From Paraburkholderia caffeinitolerans (GTDB lineage Bacteria > Pseudomonadota > Gammaproteobacteria > Burkholderiales > Burkholderiaceae), in the NCBI RefSeq assembly GCF_902859945.1, contig NZ_CADIKL010000005.1, positions 232,553 through 296,552 on the forward strand: 64,000 bases of DNA, written 5' to 3'. Positions 16,369-23,812 of this stretch are shown here, one piece after another; the stretch's first letter is position 1; each line of letters begins with the position of its first letter. The position numbers and the translations under genes were made by a program. The notes beneath the pieces are model-generated. The model had not been told where the DNA came from, ran no database searches, and worked only from the letters and a program-made list of their open reading frames with translations.

Positions 16369-19001
16369 GTTTCATCTTCCTTCAGGGACCAGAGCGCGGT
16401 GGGTAACGACTGGGCCGATTGCGCGGCGGGTAGCAGCGAGTCGAGGTCCACGTCGAAGCGCTGGCTGAGACGCGCGCCTGCGTCCATTAGGCGAATCACC
16501 TCCCTCTGCCCCAGCGCGGGATTTTCAGGGTTCATCTGCTGGGCAAGTCGTCGCATAAAGGCGTTGCCCGCGAGCAGTTGATCATGCTCGCTCAGCAGCA
16601 TGAACACGGGCGGTAGGTCGTCGCGATAGAGTACGCTATCGAGCAACTGGCTGCGACGGAATACCGCCTTGCCGGGCTCTAGGTCGGGGTAGGCCTCGAC
16701 GCTGTCGCAGACAACGGCCAGCTGGAGCAGTTCGGACTCTATCTCGTCGAAGGCAACCTGCACATCACTAACCGCGCCGGCCGTGACCAGTTGCATCCCG
16801 TCGCCAGGGGGAGCTTCTAGTGAGGACTTGCAGCGTTCGATGAGACGCCAGCAGGCCACTAGGTCTTCCGCCAGGTCGCTGAAGCGTTTCATTACGCTTT
16901 CCCACACTCGTTCGGCCTGCCGGTAGGCGTCCTGGCGAGCGAACGGCTGCCCTGCGTCCTCCGCATCCGCCTTCTCCTTTTTCAAACCATCCAGCTCCTT
17001 TTCGCGAGCAAGACAGGCGTTGCGGGACTCGTCGAAGTGATAGGCAAGCGTGTTGAAATGCGCTGCCAGCGCAGGTAAGTGGTGCGGCTCGGTCACGAAC
17101 CAGCGGCAGCGCACGCAGTTGCGACTGCCGCCAGGAACAGGAGCATACTTGGCTCTCACTGACGAACCACCCTTGGCGATCATCGGCCCGCCGTTGTAGC
17201 AGCCACCCACTGCGCTGTTGTCCTCGAATTCGCTGGTGTTGCCGCCGACCAAGCACAGCCCGTGATGCATTGGCATCCAGCCCAACGGGTTGCGCGTGGC
17301 CGGGTGCTGGGGGATCGCCGCAGCAAGACTTGGTACGCTGTTGCAGATGGCCCTTTGCAACAACTCGTCGTGCTCGGTGTCGAGCAGGAAGTTCTCAATA
17401 CTCCTTTCTTTGCCAGCCTCTAGCCGCTCGGCGGCACTAAGCAATACGTCGCGAATATGCGTCGCGCCGGGCTTGGTGTAGTAGAGCGTCATCAGCAGGC
17501 GGCTGTGGCCGACCAGCTTTTGCAGTATCGGAAACGGTACCTGCCCTTCCAAAGCCAGCGCGGTAATGAGGGAAACACGCAGGCTGTGAAGTGGGAAGAG
17601 CGTTACGGTGTAGTCGTTGGTACCGCTCTTGGCCCTTACTTCCAATGATGGAAGTAAGTGAATGGGCGACCCGTTGCGGTGCGTTTCTCCACGCTCAGCC
17701 AATCGCAATTCCAGTGAAGCAAGCAGGAGAAACCATGGTTTGTCCAATGTATCTGCGGTCAGCGGCAGATAGTGTTCGCCGTCGCGTGCTTCCGGCATGC
17801 GGAATAGAAAGCAGGCGTCGGGATAGCCCGCCAATTGCATTGCGCTTTTCGCATGAAGGTGGCGGGCGTCCAGTTTTGCCCAGGCTGTGCGCCGCGCGAC
17901 GGGGTTGTACTTCTCTTGCCAGTTACGCAACTTCTCCAGCCAGTAAAACACGTCTTGGTGCACCGGCCCGCTAGAAGACCAGGGCAGCACGTAGCCCTTG
18001 TCAGGACCGGACTTGGCGATGTCGGCGGTCTTGTTGGTGTTGATATAGAGCACAGTTGGCACGGCCTCGCCATCGGTAAGCGGGTTGCCGCGGCGAAACA
18101 CCCCTTGCTGCAAGGGCCGTCGTTCGCTGCCCTGTGCGAGCCGATTCGGGTTTGGCGCCCAGCCACCTTTCGCGTAACGCCATGTATCGGCTTCGCCTGA
18201 GTCGAGCATGCGGACCTGGAAGGTGCGCAGTGGCAGGATGAGCTTTACCAACAGCGCGATCCAGCGCACCGGACTCCACATCTCCAGCACCTCGCCGCCG
18301 CGATAGTTAGGGGTAGCCAACTTGCGCACCCGCCACACGCAATCCGGGTCGCTCGGATCTATTTGCGCCTCGGTCACTTCGAACCAACTGCCTGCGCCGC
18401 GTCCGCGCTGGCCGGTATCCGCGCCCATGGCGCGCTGCGCCCACTGCCAGTCCCGTAAGTGTGGACCTGCAGCGAGCATCTGGCGCAGTTCGTCGATGTA
18501 GCCGTAGGGCAGCGGAGAATGCACACTTTCGTCGCGCGTGGGCTGGCCGCCCTTGGACATCCGAGGCACGGGGTTTCGAAAGGCTGGCGAGACTTCCGGT
18601 TGGCCTTCGTCACCGGTTTCGCTGAACTCGCGCAACAGCACAAAGTGCAGGAAGGCCTGGACGTAGTTGTTAGTTGTGATGCCTCTTCGAGAATCAGGGC
18701 AGGCTGTGCGGTAGAAGTCGGGCAGAACCGTGCCGCGAGCCAGGAACGTCGCCGGATCGAGCGGAACACCCTGCTGGCCAAGGTAGCGCTCGAAGAAAGA
18801 CGCCAAGGCCGTGAGTCTGTTCCCGACGCCTCTCGTTTCCCCTTTGAGCCATTCCGTCGCCAACGCGCGCCAGACAGACAGATGCGGATAATCGCGCTCG
18901 ACCCAACCTAAGTTCACGTCGTTAGCACGCGTTATCCCTTTCACTTTGCGGGCGACGGCAGTAGATGCCGTGGGCGTAGTCGTTGTATTGCCGTCGGTCA
19001 T
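16365..19001 (-). CDS. large tyrosine recombinase, GmtZ-like integrase
   Basis: An 878-aa protein, much longer than ordinary integrases. The catalytic core is in the middle: an arginine in LILPLRTFQVR (R259), H-S-L-R at 472-475 (LFPLHSLRVSL), GHS (H499) and YYTKPG (Tyr507/508). The roughly 350 residues after it include SRNCVRCRWF (a CxxC pair, possible metal site) and long charged helices (AREKELDGLKKEKADAEDA). It starts nine bases after the 466-aa recombinase and overlaps the 226-aa gene. Size, tail and neighbours fit GmtZ. It presumably binds DNA jointly with the smaller recombinase; target site unknown. Confidence 0.65.
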   Translation of the reverse strand: MTDGNTTTTPTASTAVARKVKGITRANDVNLGWVERDYPHLSVWRALATEWLKGETRGVGNRLTALASFFERYLGQQGVPLDPATFLARGTVLPDFYRTACPDSRRGITTNNYVQAFLHFVLLREFSETGDEGQPEVSPAFRNPVPRMSKGGQPTRDESVHSPLPYGYIDELRQMLAAGPHLRDWQWAQRAMGADTGQRGRGAGSWFEVTEAQIDPSDPDCVWRVRKLATPNYRGGEVLEMWSPVRWIALLVKLILPLRTFQVRMLDSGEADTWRYAKGGWAPNPNRLAQGSERRPLQQGVFRRGNPLTDGEAVPTVLYINTNKTADIAKSGPDKGYVLPWSSSGPVHQDVFYWLEKLRNWQEKYNPVARRTAWAKLDARHLHAKSAMQLAGYPDACFLFRMPEARDGEHYLPLTADTLDKPWFLLLASLELRLAERGETHRNGSPIHLLPSLEVRAKSGTNDYTVTLFPLHSLRVSLITALALEGQVPFPILQKLVGHSRLLMTLYYTKPGATHIRDVLLSAAERLEAGKERSIENFLLDTEHDELLQRAICNSVPSLAAAIPQHPATRNPLGWMPMHHGLCLVGGNTSEFEDNSAVGGCYNGGPMIAKGGSSVRAKYAPVPGGSRNCVRCRWFVTEPHHLPALAAHFNTLAYHFDESRNACLAREKELDGLKKEKADAEDAGQPFARQDAYRQAERVWESVMKRFSDLAEDLVACWRLIERCKSSLEAPPGDGMQLVTAGAVSDVQVAFDEIESELLQLAVVCDSVEAYPDLEPGKAVFRRSQLLDSVLYRDDLPPVFMLLSEHDQLLAGNAFMRRLAQQMNPENPALGQREVIRLMDAGARLSQRFDVDLDSLLPAAQSAQSLPTALWSLKEDET

Positions 19002-19010
19002 GCTGATCTC

Positions 19011-20411
19011 TCAGTCGTTGAGTTCGATGGCCGGTGGCTGTCGGCCCCGCATGGACAACTCCCTGGCATGCTTGTCCCGCGACCGCTGTGCGGCCACTTC
19101 CAGCGCCACCAAAGCCTCGTGGGTGGTCGCTTGCGTGTACACCACCTGGCTCTCCTCAGAAGCGTGATGCATGAAGCGTCGGATGAGCGACTTGTCGACG
19201 CCAGCGTTGCGCAGCCGGCGGCCATAGGCGTGACGGTGGCCATGTGGTGTCGTACCCAGTGTCTTGCTGATCGCGAGTCCGATCCGTTTGCAGGCGGCGG
19301 CATGCGCCTTGTTGTACTGGTTCAGCGTATACATCGCGCCCATAGGTTCGCGGCTTAGGTTGATGAAGGCAAAGGGGTGGTCGCGCTCGACGCGAGCAAC
19401 CTGCTCAAGGTAGCGGTACCAAAGTTGCAGGAACCACTCGCCATATTCCGGCAGAAACCAATACGCTTGCTTGTAGTAGGCCGCATCGTGCATGCCGCCT
19501 TTCCAGCCGGCGTGGCGGCGGTCCAGCACCTTAGTACGCGGCACGAGGCCGAACTGCCGGGCTAGGTACTCCGCGCGGTTGCCTTTGCGCGGCTTGCCCC
19601 TTTCATCGCACCAGTCAGCGGGCGCAACACCGTGGCTCGGGTGATGGATGAGCACCTTGGCTTGGCGCGGATTGGCCGGATCAGGAAACACGTCCGAAAT
19701 GTAGAGGTGGAAGGGCTCCGACTCGCGGAAACCGGCCCCGTGCAGCAGCAAGGTGATGAGCATGCCGCGATAGTCTTGGCGTCCGGCCACGCTGAACCCC
19801 TTGGCGAGCAGTTCCTCGAAGCACTTCTCAGGGAAGGCCGGGGGCTCACCTCTTTCGACCTTAGGTAGGCGTTGATGCCGGACACGATGCCCGGTTTCGC
19901 TGGGGGATGCGTTCGTCGTCCAGGTGTGACCAAGGAAAGCTTTGTTGCGCCGGAACTGATAAGCAGCCTCGTCTATCTGCCGGTCGAAGGCCCCGCCCGC
20001 ATAGCGTGGGTTCACCTGAGCAGCCTCGGGACTCATTTCGCCGAGCCAGTCGAAGAAGTCTGTCAGGTAGGTGACGATGTGCGAAGCGTCCTGCGGTGAG
20101 CGAGGTGCCCAGCACAGGTCACTGGGGTCCAGGCCGGTCTGGCGGTCGAAGGTGCCTGTATAGAGCCGTTGGGCAAAATTTTGAAACAGACGGTAGGTGT
20201 CGCGCTCGGCGGGGTTGGATTGCAGGTATTCGAGGAACATCCGTACCGAGCGGGTCACTTTGGACATCCAGGTCAAACTACGGTCGTGGCTCCGATACAG
20301 GCAATAATCGAGCAAAGGCTCCAACACCCCGGCCGGTGTCAGCAACGCAGGCATTTCGGTGTAGGCCCCTGTGGCGTCGGTGTGGACACGGGCTTTGACG
20401 GTGACGAACAT
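19011..20411 (-). CDS. tyrosine recombinase, GmtY-like
   Basis: A 466-aa site-specific recombinase. All catalytic residues are visible: R229 in GAGFRESEPFHL, H390-G-H-R393 in TPHGHRHAYG, H416 in RRFMHHAS and the nucleophile Y425 in SQVVYTQ. The N-terminal 180 residues would be the core-binding domain (KVTRSVRMFLEYLQ, HIVTYLTDFFDWLGE). It starts five bases after the 101-aa gene and is followed after nine bases by the 878-aa recombinase. Two different active-looking recombinases in one operon is the hallmark of Gmt systems and also of Tn554-like elements, but the lengths fit Gmt better. Confidence 0.7.
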   Translation of the reverse strand: MFVTVKARVHTDATGAYTEMPALLTPAGVLEPLLDYCLYRSHDRSLTWMSKVTRSVRMFLEYLQSNPAERDTYRLFQNFAQRLYTGTFDRQTGLDPSDLCWAPRSPQDASHIVTYLTDFFDWLGEMSPEAAQVNPRYAGGAFDRQIDEAAYQFRRNKAFLGHTWTTNASPSETGHRVRHQRLPKVERGEPPAFPEKCFEELLAKGFSVAGRQDYRGMLITLLLHGAGFRESEPFHLYISDVFPDPANPRQAKVLIHHPSHGVAPADWCDERGKPRKGNRAEYLARQFGLVPRTKVLDRRHAGWKGGMHDAAYYKQAYWFLPEYGEWFLQLWYRYLEQVARVERDHPFAFINLSREPMGAMYTLNQYNKAHAAACKRIGLAISKTLGTTPHGHRHAYGRRLRNAGVDKSLIRRFMHHASEESQVVYTQATTHEALVALEVAAQRSRDKHARELSMRGRQPPAIELND

Positions 20412-20416
20412 GGGAG

Positions 20417-20722
20417 CTAGACAGCAAGACGACGCAACAAGTCAGTCGCGGCTTTGAAATCGACATGGCGCACATGCATGACCAGGTCCACTGCACCGCC
20501 TCCGCCTCTCTGGAGCCGTGTGTCGAAGAACTTGGGGCCGCGAAGGAGCAATTCGAAATCCTGTCCTTCAGCATTGACGTGATAGCGCTGCGTACCCTGC
20601 GCACTCAGGGGCTCGAAAGTGTCGTCGACCTTTGCGTAGCACCCCAGCTTCCCCAGCACGAAGAGGGCGTCAAGCGCCCGCCAGCGTTCTAGCGTCAAGT
20701 TATCCACAGACCGTCGACCCAT
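20417..20722 (-). CDS. small protein resembling a primase-type zinc domain without cysteines
   Basis: A 101-aa protein, first gene of the recombination operon. The C-terminal half (GPKFFDTRLQRGGGGAVDLVMHVRHVDFKAATDLLRRL) follows the pattern of the CHC2/Toprim-N domain of primases and DUF3991 proteins, in which a Gly-rich turn, D-hydrophobic pair and F-x-x-A helix recur. Only Cys28 is present, so zinc binding is unlikely. Start GTG/ATG choice is not certain: the frame begins MGRRSVDNLTLERW with no obvious ribosome site. A role in DNA binding or element replication is inference. Confidence 0.55.
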   Translation of the reverse strand: MGRRSVDNLTLERWRALDALFVLGKLGCYAKVDDTFEPLSAQGTQRYHVNAEGQDFELLLRGPKFFDTRLQRGGGGAVDLVMHVRHVDFKAATDLLRRLAV

Positions 20723-20862
20723 CCGCTCCTCCCCCGGACCCCCACCTGCTACTCGTCTTTCAAAGAAAGACGGCTACTCGAACAGCCAAAGACATCGCTG
20801 CATCTGCCCGTTCGCTATACATTCGATGCATGTTTACGGCATAACTACGAAAACATTGAGAC

Positions 20863-20887
20863 AAAAAAAAGCCCCTTCGAGAGGGGC
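20863..20887 (-). terminator. Rho-independent terminator of the OmlA-like gene
   Basis: On the minus strand: GCCCCT, loop, AGGGGC, followed by TTTTTTTT (A-run 20863-20870 on the plus strand). It marks the end of the core chromosome block; the recombination module begins immediately to its left. Confidence 0.8.
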
Positions 20888-21007
20888 GTGGAATCCTTCC
20901 GGCAGCTAAACCACCCTAACTATGTATTGATCGTTGGGGGGAATAACGCGAGAGCACGGGGGCTTCGTTTTGCCGGGCTGGCGACGCGCGCGAAGCGCTT
21001 GCCGGAC

Positions 21008-21550
21008 TTAGAACGCGCTGCGCCGGTCCGGATCGTGCAGCGGATCGGGCGTCTTCTGCGTGAGCCGCAGGATGCCCTGGTCGTCGAAGTAGAAGCTGTA
21101 GAGCATGTACCACACGTTGTCTTCGAGGTAACGGTAGGTCCAGGCTTCCCTCTTCATCAGCGGGAAGTAGGCAGTTTCCACCGGGCGGCCGAAGTTCACG
21201 AGCACGTCAGTGCGCGTCCATTTGCCGATCTCGGCTCGGTAGAACTCGTTGGGCTGCAGCACCTGGCGCACGTTCTGCACCTTGCCGCTGGCGTCGATGT
21301 CGGCGGCCACGGTGGTTTCGCCCATCGGCTGGGTCGGCCACATCAGGCGCTTGCCGCCGTTGGGCAGGTCGTAGACTTCGTGCGGCGGACCGAAGCGGGC
21401 GACCACGGCCTGGGCGTCGTCGCCCGCATGAAATTGCTGCCACGGTTGCACGCAGCCGGCGAGTGCGAGCGCGCCCATGCCGGCGACGAGCGTGCGGCGC
21501 GTGGTGCGCGGCAGTCGCGCCGCGATGGCGGATGAAAGACGCTTGAGCAT
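21008..21550 (-). CDS. OmlA/BamE-like outer-membrane lipoprotein
   Basis: A 180-aa lipoprotein with signal peptide and lipobox LALAGC (Cys33). The mature part has the SmpA/OmlA pattern: DAQAVVARFGPPHEVYDLPNGGKRLMWP, a helix followed by a beta hairpin, present twice in tandem (second: WTRTDVLVNFGRPVETAYFP). ATG 21550 is preceded by GGGGGA at proper distance; an upstream in-frame GTG would place that site inside the gene. Likely an envelope-integrity protein; a direct BAM complex role is not shown. Faces the recombination module. Confidence 0.75.
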   Translation of the reverse strand: MLKRLSSAIAARLPRTTRRTLVAGMGALALAGCVQPWQQFHAGDDAQAVVARFGPPHEVYDLPNGGKRLMWPTQPMGETTVAADIDASGKVQNVRQVLQPNEFYRAEIGKWTRTDVLVNFGRPVETAYFPLMKREAWTYRYLEDNVWYMLYSFYFDDQGILRLTQKTPDPLHDPDRRSAF

Positions 21551-21736
21551 GAAGTCCCCCGTTGGCACGCGTGCGATGGACGCCGCGCGGATTCGAACCT
21601 GGGTTCGAACTGTCTGGAACCCTCTCTGGAACCGTTATTTTGACACGTCGGGATCACGATGGCTTGCCGTGGTGCGCATGGGCGTCCTATGATCCGCGCT
21701 TCATATGAACCGGGTCATGGACGAAGAGGGCGGCGC

Positions 21737-23050
21737 ATGAAGGCAGGCATCAATGCACGATGGACACGCGCGACGGCGCTGTTGGCGGCGACAGGGTTGA
21801 GCGTGGCGCTGATGGCAGCAGGCGCGTACGCGGCGAGCGCGCAAGCGCCTGCTGCCCAGCCGATCCAACTCGCGCTGATCGAAGGCATGTCTGGGCCGTT
21901 CGCGGACGCGGGCGCGGCCGTCGAGCGCAATCTGCGTTTCGGCGTGGAGCGCGTGAACTCGCGTGGCGGCGTCACGCTGCCCGATGGACGTCATCCGCTC
22001 GAACTGGTGGTGCTCGACAGCAAGGGCAGCACCGAGGCGGCGCTGATGCAGCTGCGCGCGGCGGCGGACCGCCATATCGGCTTCGTCCTGCAGGGTAATA
22101 GCTCGGCGGTAGCGGCAGCGCTCGTCGCCGCGATCGACCGCCAGAACGCGCGCGAGCCCGATAACCGCGAGCTTTTCCTCAACTATTCCGCCGACGATCC
22201 CGCGCTCACCAACGCGAATTGCAGCTTCTGGCACTTCCGCTTCGACGCGCACGCAGGCATGCGCATGGATGCGCTCGCGGACGTGATCGCCGCCGACAAG
22301 TCGGTGAAGAAGGTCTACCTGCTGAATCAGGACTACAGCTTCGGCCACGATGTGAGCGCGCTCGCGCGTGCGGCGCTGGCGAAGCAGCGTCCGGACATTG
22401 CCGTGGTGGGCGACGAGTTTCATCCGATCGGCCGGGTGAAGGATTTCGCACCCTATGTCGCGAAGATTCGCGCGGCCGGCGCGGACGCCGTCATCACCGG
22501 CAATTGGGGCAGCGATCTCACGCTACTCGTGAAGGCCGCGCGCGAGCAGGGCCTCGACACCCGGTTCTACACGTTCTACGGCAACAGCCTTGGCGCGCCG
22601 GCGGCGCTCGGCGAGGCGGGCGTCAAGCGCGTGATCGCCGTGGCCGACTGGCATCCGAACGCGGGTGGCACGGCTTCGGACGCCTGGTATGCGGCGTTCC
22701 GCGCCCGCTATCCGGCGGCGCAGGATGACTATCCGGTGCTGCGCATGAGCATGCTCGTGGAAATGCTCGCCCAGGCCATGACGAAGGCCGGCTCGGCGCA
22801 ACCGGAAGCGGTCGCGAGGGCGCTCGAAGGCATGCGCTTCACGGGGGATGAAGGCAGCTTCCATCCAATGTGGATGCGCGCGGATGACCACCAGGTGATT
22901 CAGCCCCTTTACGTGATGCAGATGGACAAGCAGGGCGCGCCTGGCGTGCGCTACGACAATGAAGGGTCGGGATACGGCTTTCGCACGGTGCTGGCGCTGC
23001 CGGCGGAGCGCACGGTGCCGGCGACGGTCTGCAAAATGAAGCGGCCCTGA
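21737..23050 (+). CDS. ABC transporter substrate-binding protein, branched-chain amino acid (LivJ-like) family
   Basis: A 437-aa periplasmic binding protein. A signal peptide spans about 1-34 (LLAATGLSVALMAAGAYAASA) and the mature protein begins IQLALIEGMSGPFADAG, the usual start of peripla_BP_6 proteins; other landmarks are KVYLLNQDYSFGHDV and GADAVITGNWGSDLTLLVKAA. ATG 21737 was chosen over an upstream ATG because the signal peptide starts there. No permease or ATPase genes are adjacent, so it is an orphan component. Ligand unknown. Confidence 0.85.
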   Translation: MKAGINARWTRATALLAATGLSVALMAAGAYAASAQAPAAQPIQLALIEGMSGPFADAGAAVERNLRFGVERVNSRGGVTLPDGRHPLELVVLDSKGSTEAALMQLRAAADRHIGFVLQGNSSAVAAALVAAIDRQNAREPDNRELFLNYSADDPALTNANCSFWHFRFDAHAGMRMDALADVIAADKSVKKVYLLNQDYSFGHDVSALARAALAKQRPDIAVVGDEFHPIGRVKDFAPYVAKIRAAGADAVITGNWGSDLTLLVKAAREQGLDTRFYTFYGNSLGAPAALGEAGVKRVIAVADWHPNAGGTASDAWYAAFRARYPAAQDDYPVLRMSMLVEMLAQAMTKAGSAQPEAVARALEGMRFTGDEGSFHPMWMRADDHQVIQPLYVMQMDKQGAPGVRYDNEGSGYGFRTVLALPAERTVPATVCKMKRP

Positions 23051-23072
23051 ACCGGGCCTGCGCAGGCCCGGT
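23051..23072 (+). terminator. perfect 22-bp palindrome after the binding-protein gene
   Basis: ACCGGGCCTGC followed at once by GCAGGCCCGGT, starting one base after the stop codon. A strong RNA hairpin, but with no T-run; probably a transcript end or 3' stabiliser. Confidence 0.55.
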
Positions 23073-23100
23073 TCGCGGCGAACTGGGCCTGTGCTACAAT
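23072..23100 (+). promoter_or_regulatory. rpsO promoter candidate
   Basis: -10 TACAAT at 23095-23100, followed by GCGCG; the -35 at the right distance (TTCGCG, 23072-23077) is weak. Transcription would begin near 23107, leaving a leader of about 90 bases before rpsO. Confidence 0.45.
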
Positions 23101-23197
23101 GCGCGTCTTGTCGTGATTCACGGCAAGAGAGCAATAGTCACAACCACGGCACGGCCTTTCTTCCGTGACCGCCTGTTTGTATTAAAGGAAAAGCAAA

Positions 23198-23467
23198 ATG
23201 TCCGTAGCAGATATCAAGAAGTCCGACATCGTCGCGCAATTCGCGCGTGGCACCGGTGACACGGGTTCGCCCGAAGTCCAGGTTGCACTCCTGACGTCGC
23301 GTATCAACGAACTGACTGGCCACTTCAAGTCGCACCAGAAGGATCACCACAGCCGCCGCGGTCTGCTGCGCATGGTGAGCCGCCGCCGCAAGCTGCTCGA
23401 CTACCTGAAGGGCAAGGACGCAGATCGCTACCGCGCACTGATCGAGAAGCTGGGTCTGCGCAAGTAA
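23198..23467 (+). CDS. rpsO: 30S ribosomal protein S15
   Basis: 89 aa, the universal length. Binds 16S rRNA helices 20-22 in the small-subunit central domain. Sequence [62 protein letters not shown] is unmistakable. AAAGGA precedes the ATG. It is followed by a terminator and then pnp, the conserved bacterial order. Confidence 0.98.
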   Translation: MSVADIKKSDIVAQFARGTGDTGSPEVQVALLTSRINELTGHFKSHQKDHHSRRGLLRMVSRRRKLLDYLKGKDADRYRALIEKLGLRK

Positions 23468-23487
23468 TCGCAAGGTCTTGCCGAAAG

Positions 23488-23526
23488 ATGCCTGTGTCAG
23501 TTCCACTGATGCAGGCATTTTGTTTT
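23488..23526 (+). terminator. Rho-independent terminator of rpsO
   Basis: Stem of 13 pairs, ATGCCTGTGTCAG / CTGATGCAGGCAT (two G-U pairs), loop TTCCA, then TTTTGTTTTT. Confidence 0.85.
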
Positions 23527-23812
23527 TGAACGGTATGCTTCATGCGATGCGTGCCGGATAGCAGTACGAAGCAGCACCAATAGCGGTAAATCGGCAGTAA
23601 AAGCAGCAGGGCCGGGCCTCGGGGCAGAGCTTTGTGTCATTCCATCGAATCGTGCGCGACAAAACACCGTAGGTGCACCGCGTCATCGTCGCATTCGCGA
23701 GATTCGCTGGAATGGCATAACACTCCTCTACCTGCGCGGTGCCGGATTCTGTCTTGCCGTGTCGTCCGCGTGTGCGGGCGATGCATAACAAATGAGTAAG
23801 GAGTGAGTGACC
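23527..23812 (+). other. rpsO-pnp spacer / pnp leader
   Basis: About 286 bases with no gene. In other bacteria this region carries the pnp promoter and an RNase III hairpin used in autocontrol; here I see no hexamer pair I would defend. A TAAGGAG ribosome site is at 23797-23803. Confidence 0.5.

Larger units (their letters stand above)
15513..20862 (-). mobile_element. Gmt-like recombination module (left and right limits approximate)
   Basis: Four minus-strand genes in one tight operon (101, 466, 878 and 226 aa; gaps of 5, 9 and a 4-bp overlap), two of them tyrosine recombinases. The set and order resemble the GmtY-GmtZ-GmtX trio known from gammaproteobacterial islands. The operon begins right beside the terminator of the first core-chromosome gene (20863-20887) and ends in a terminator at 15513-15541. 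No flanking direct repeats were identified, so the limits given are only those of the operon, not of the whole island. Confidence 0.55.
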
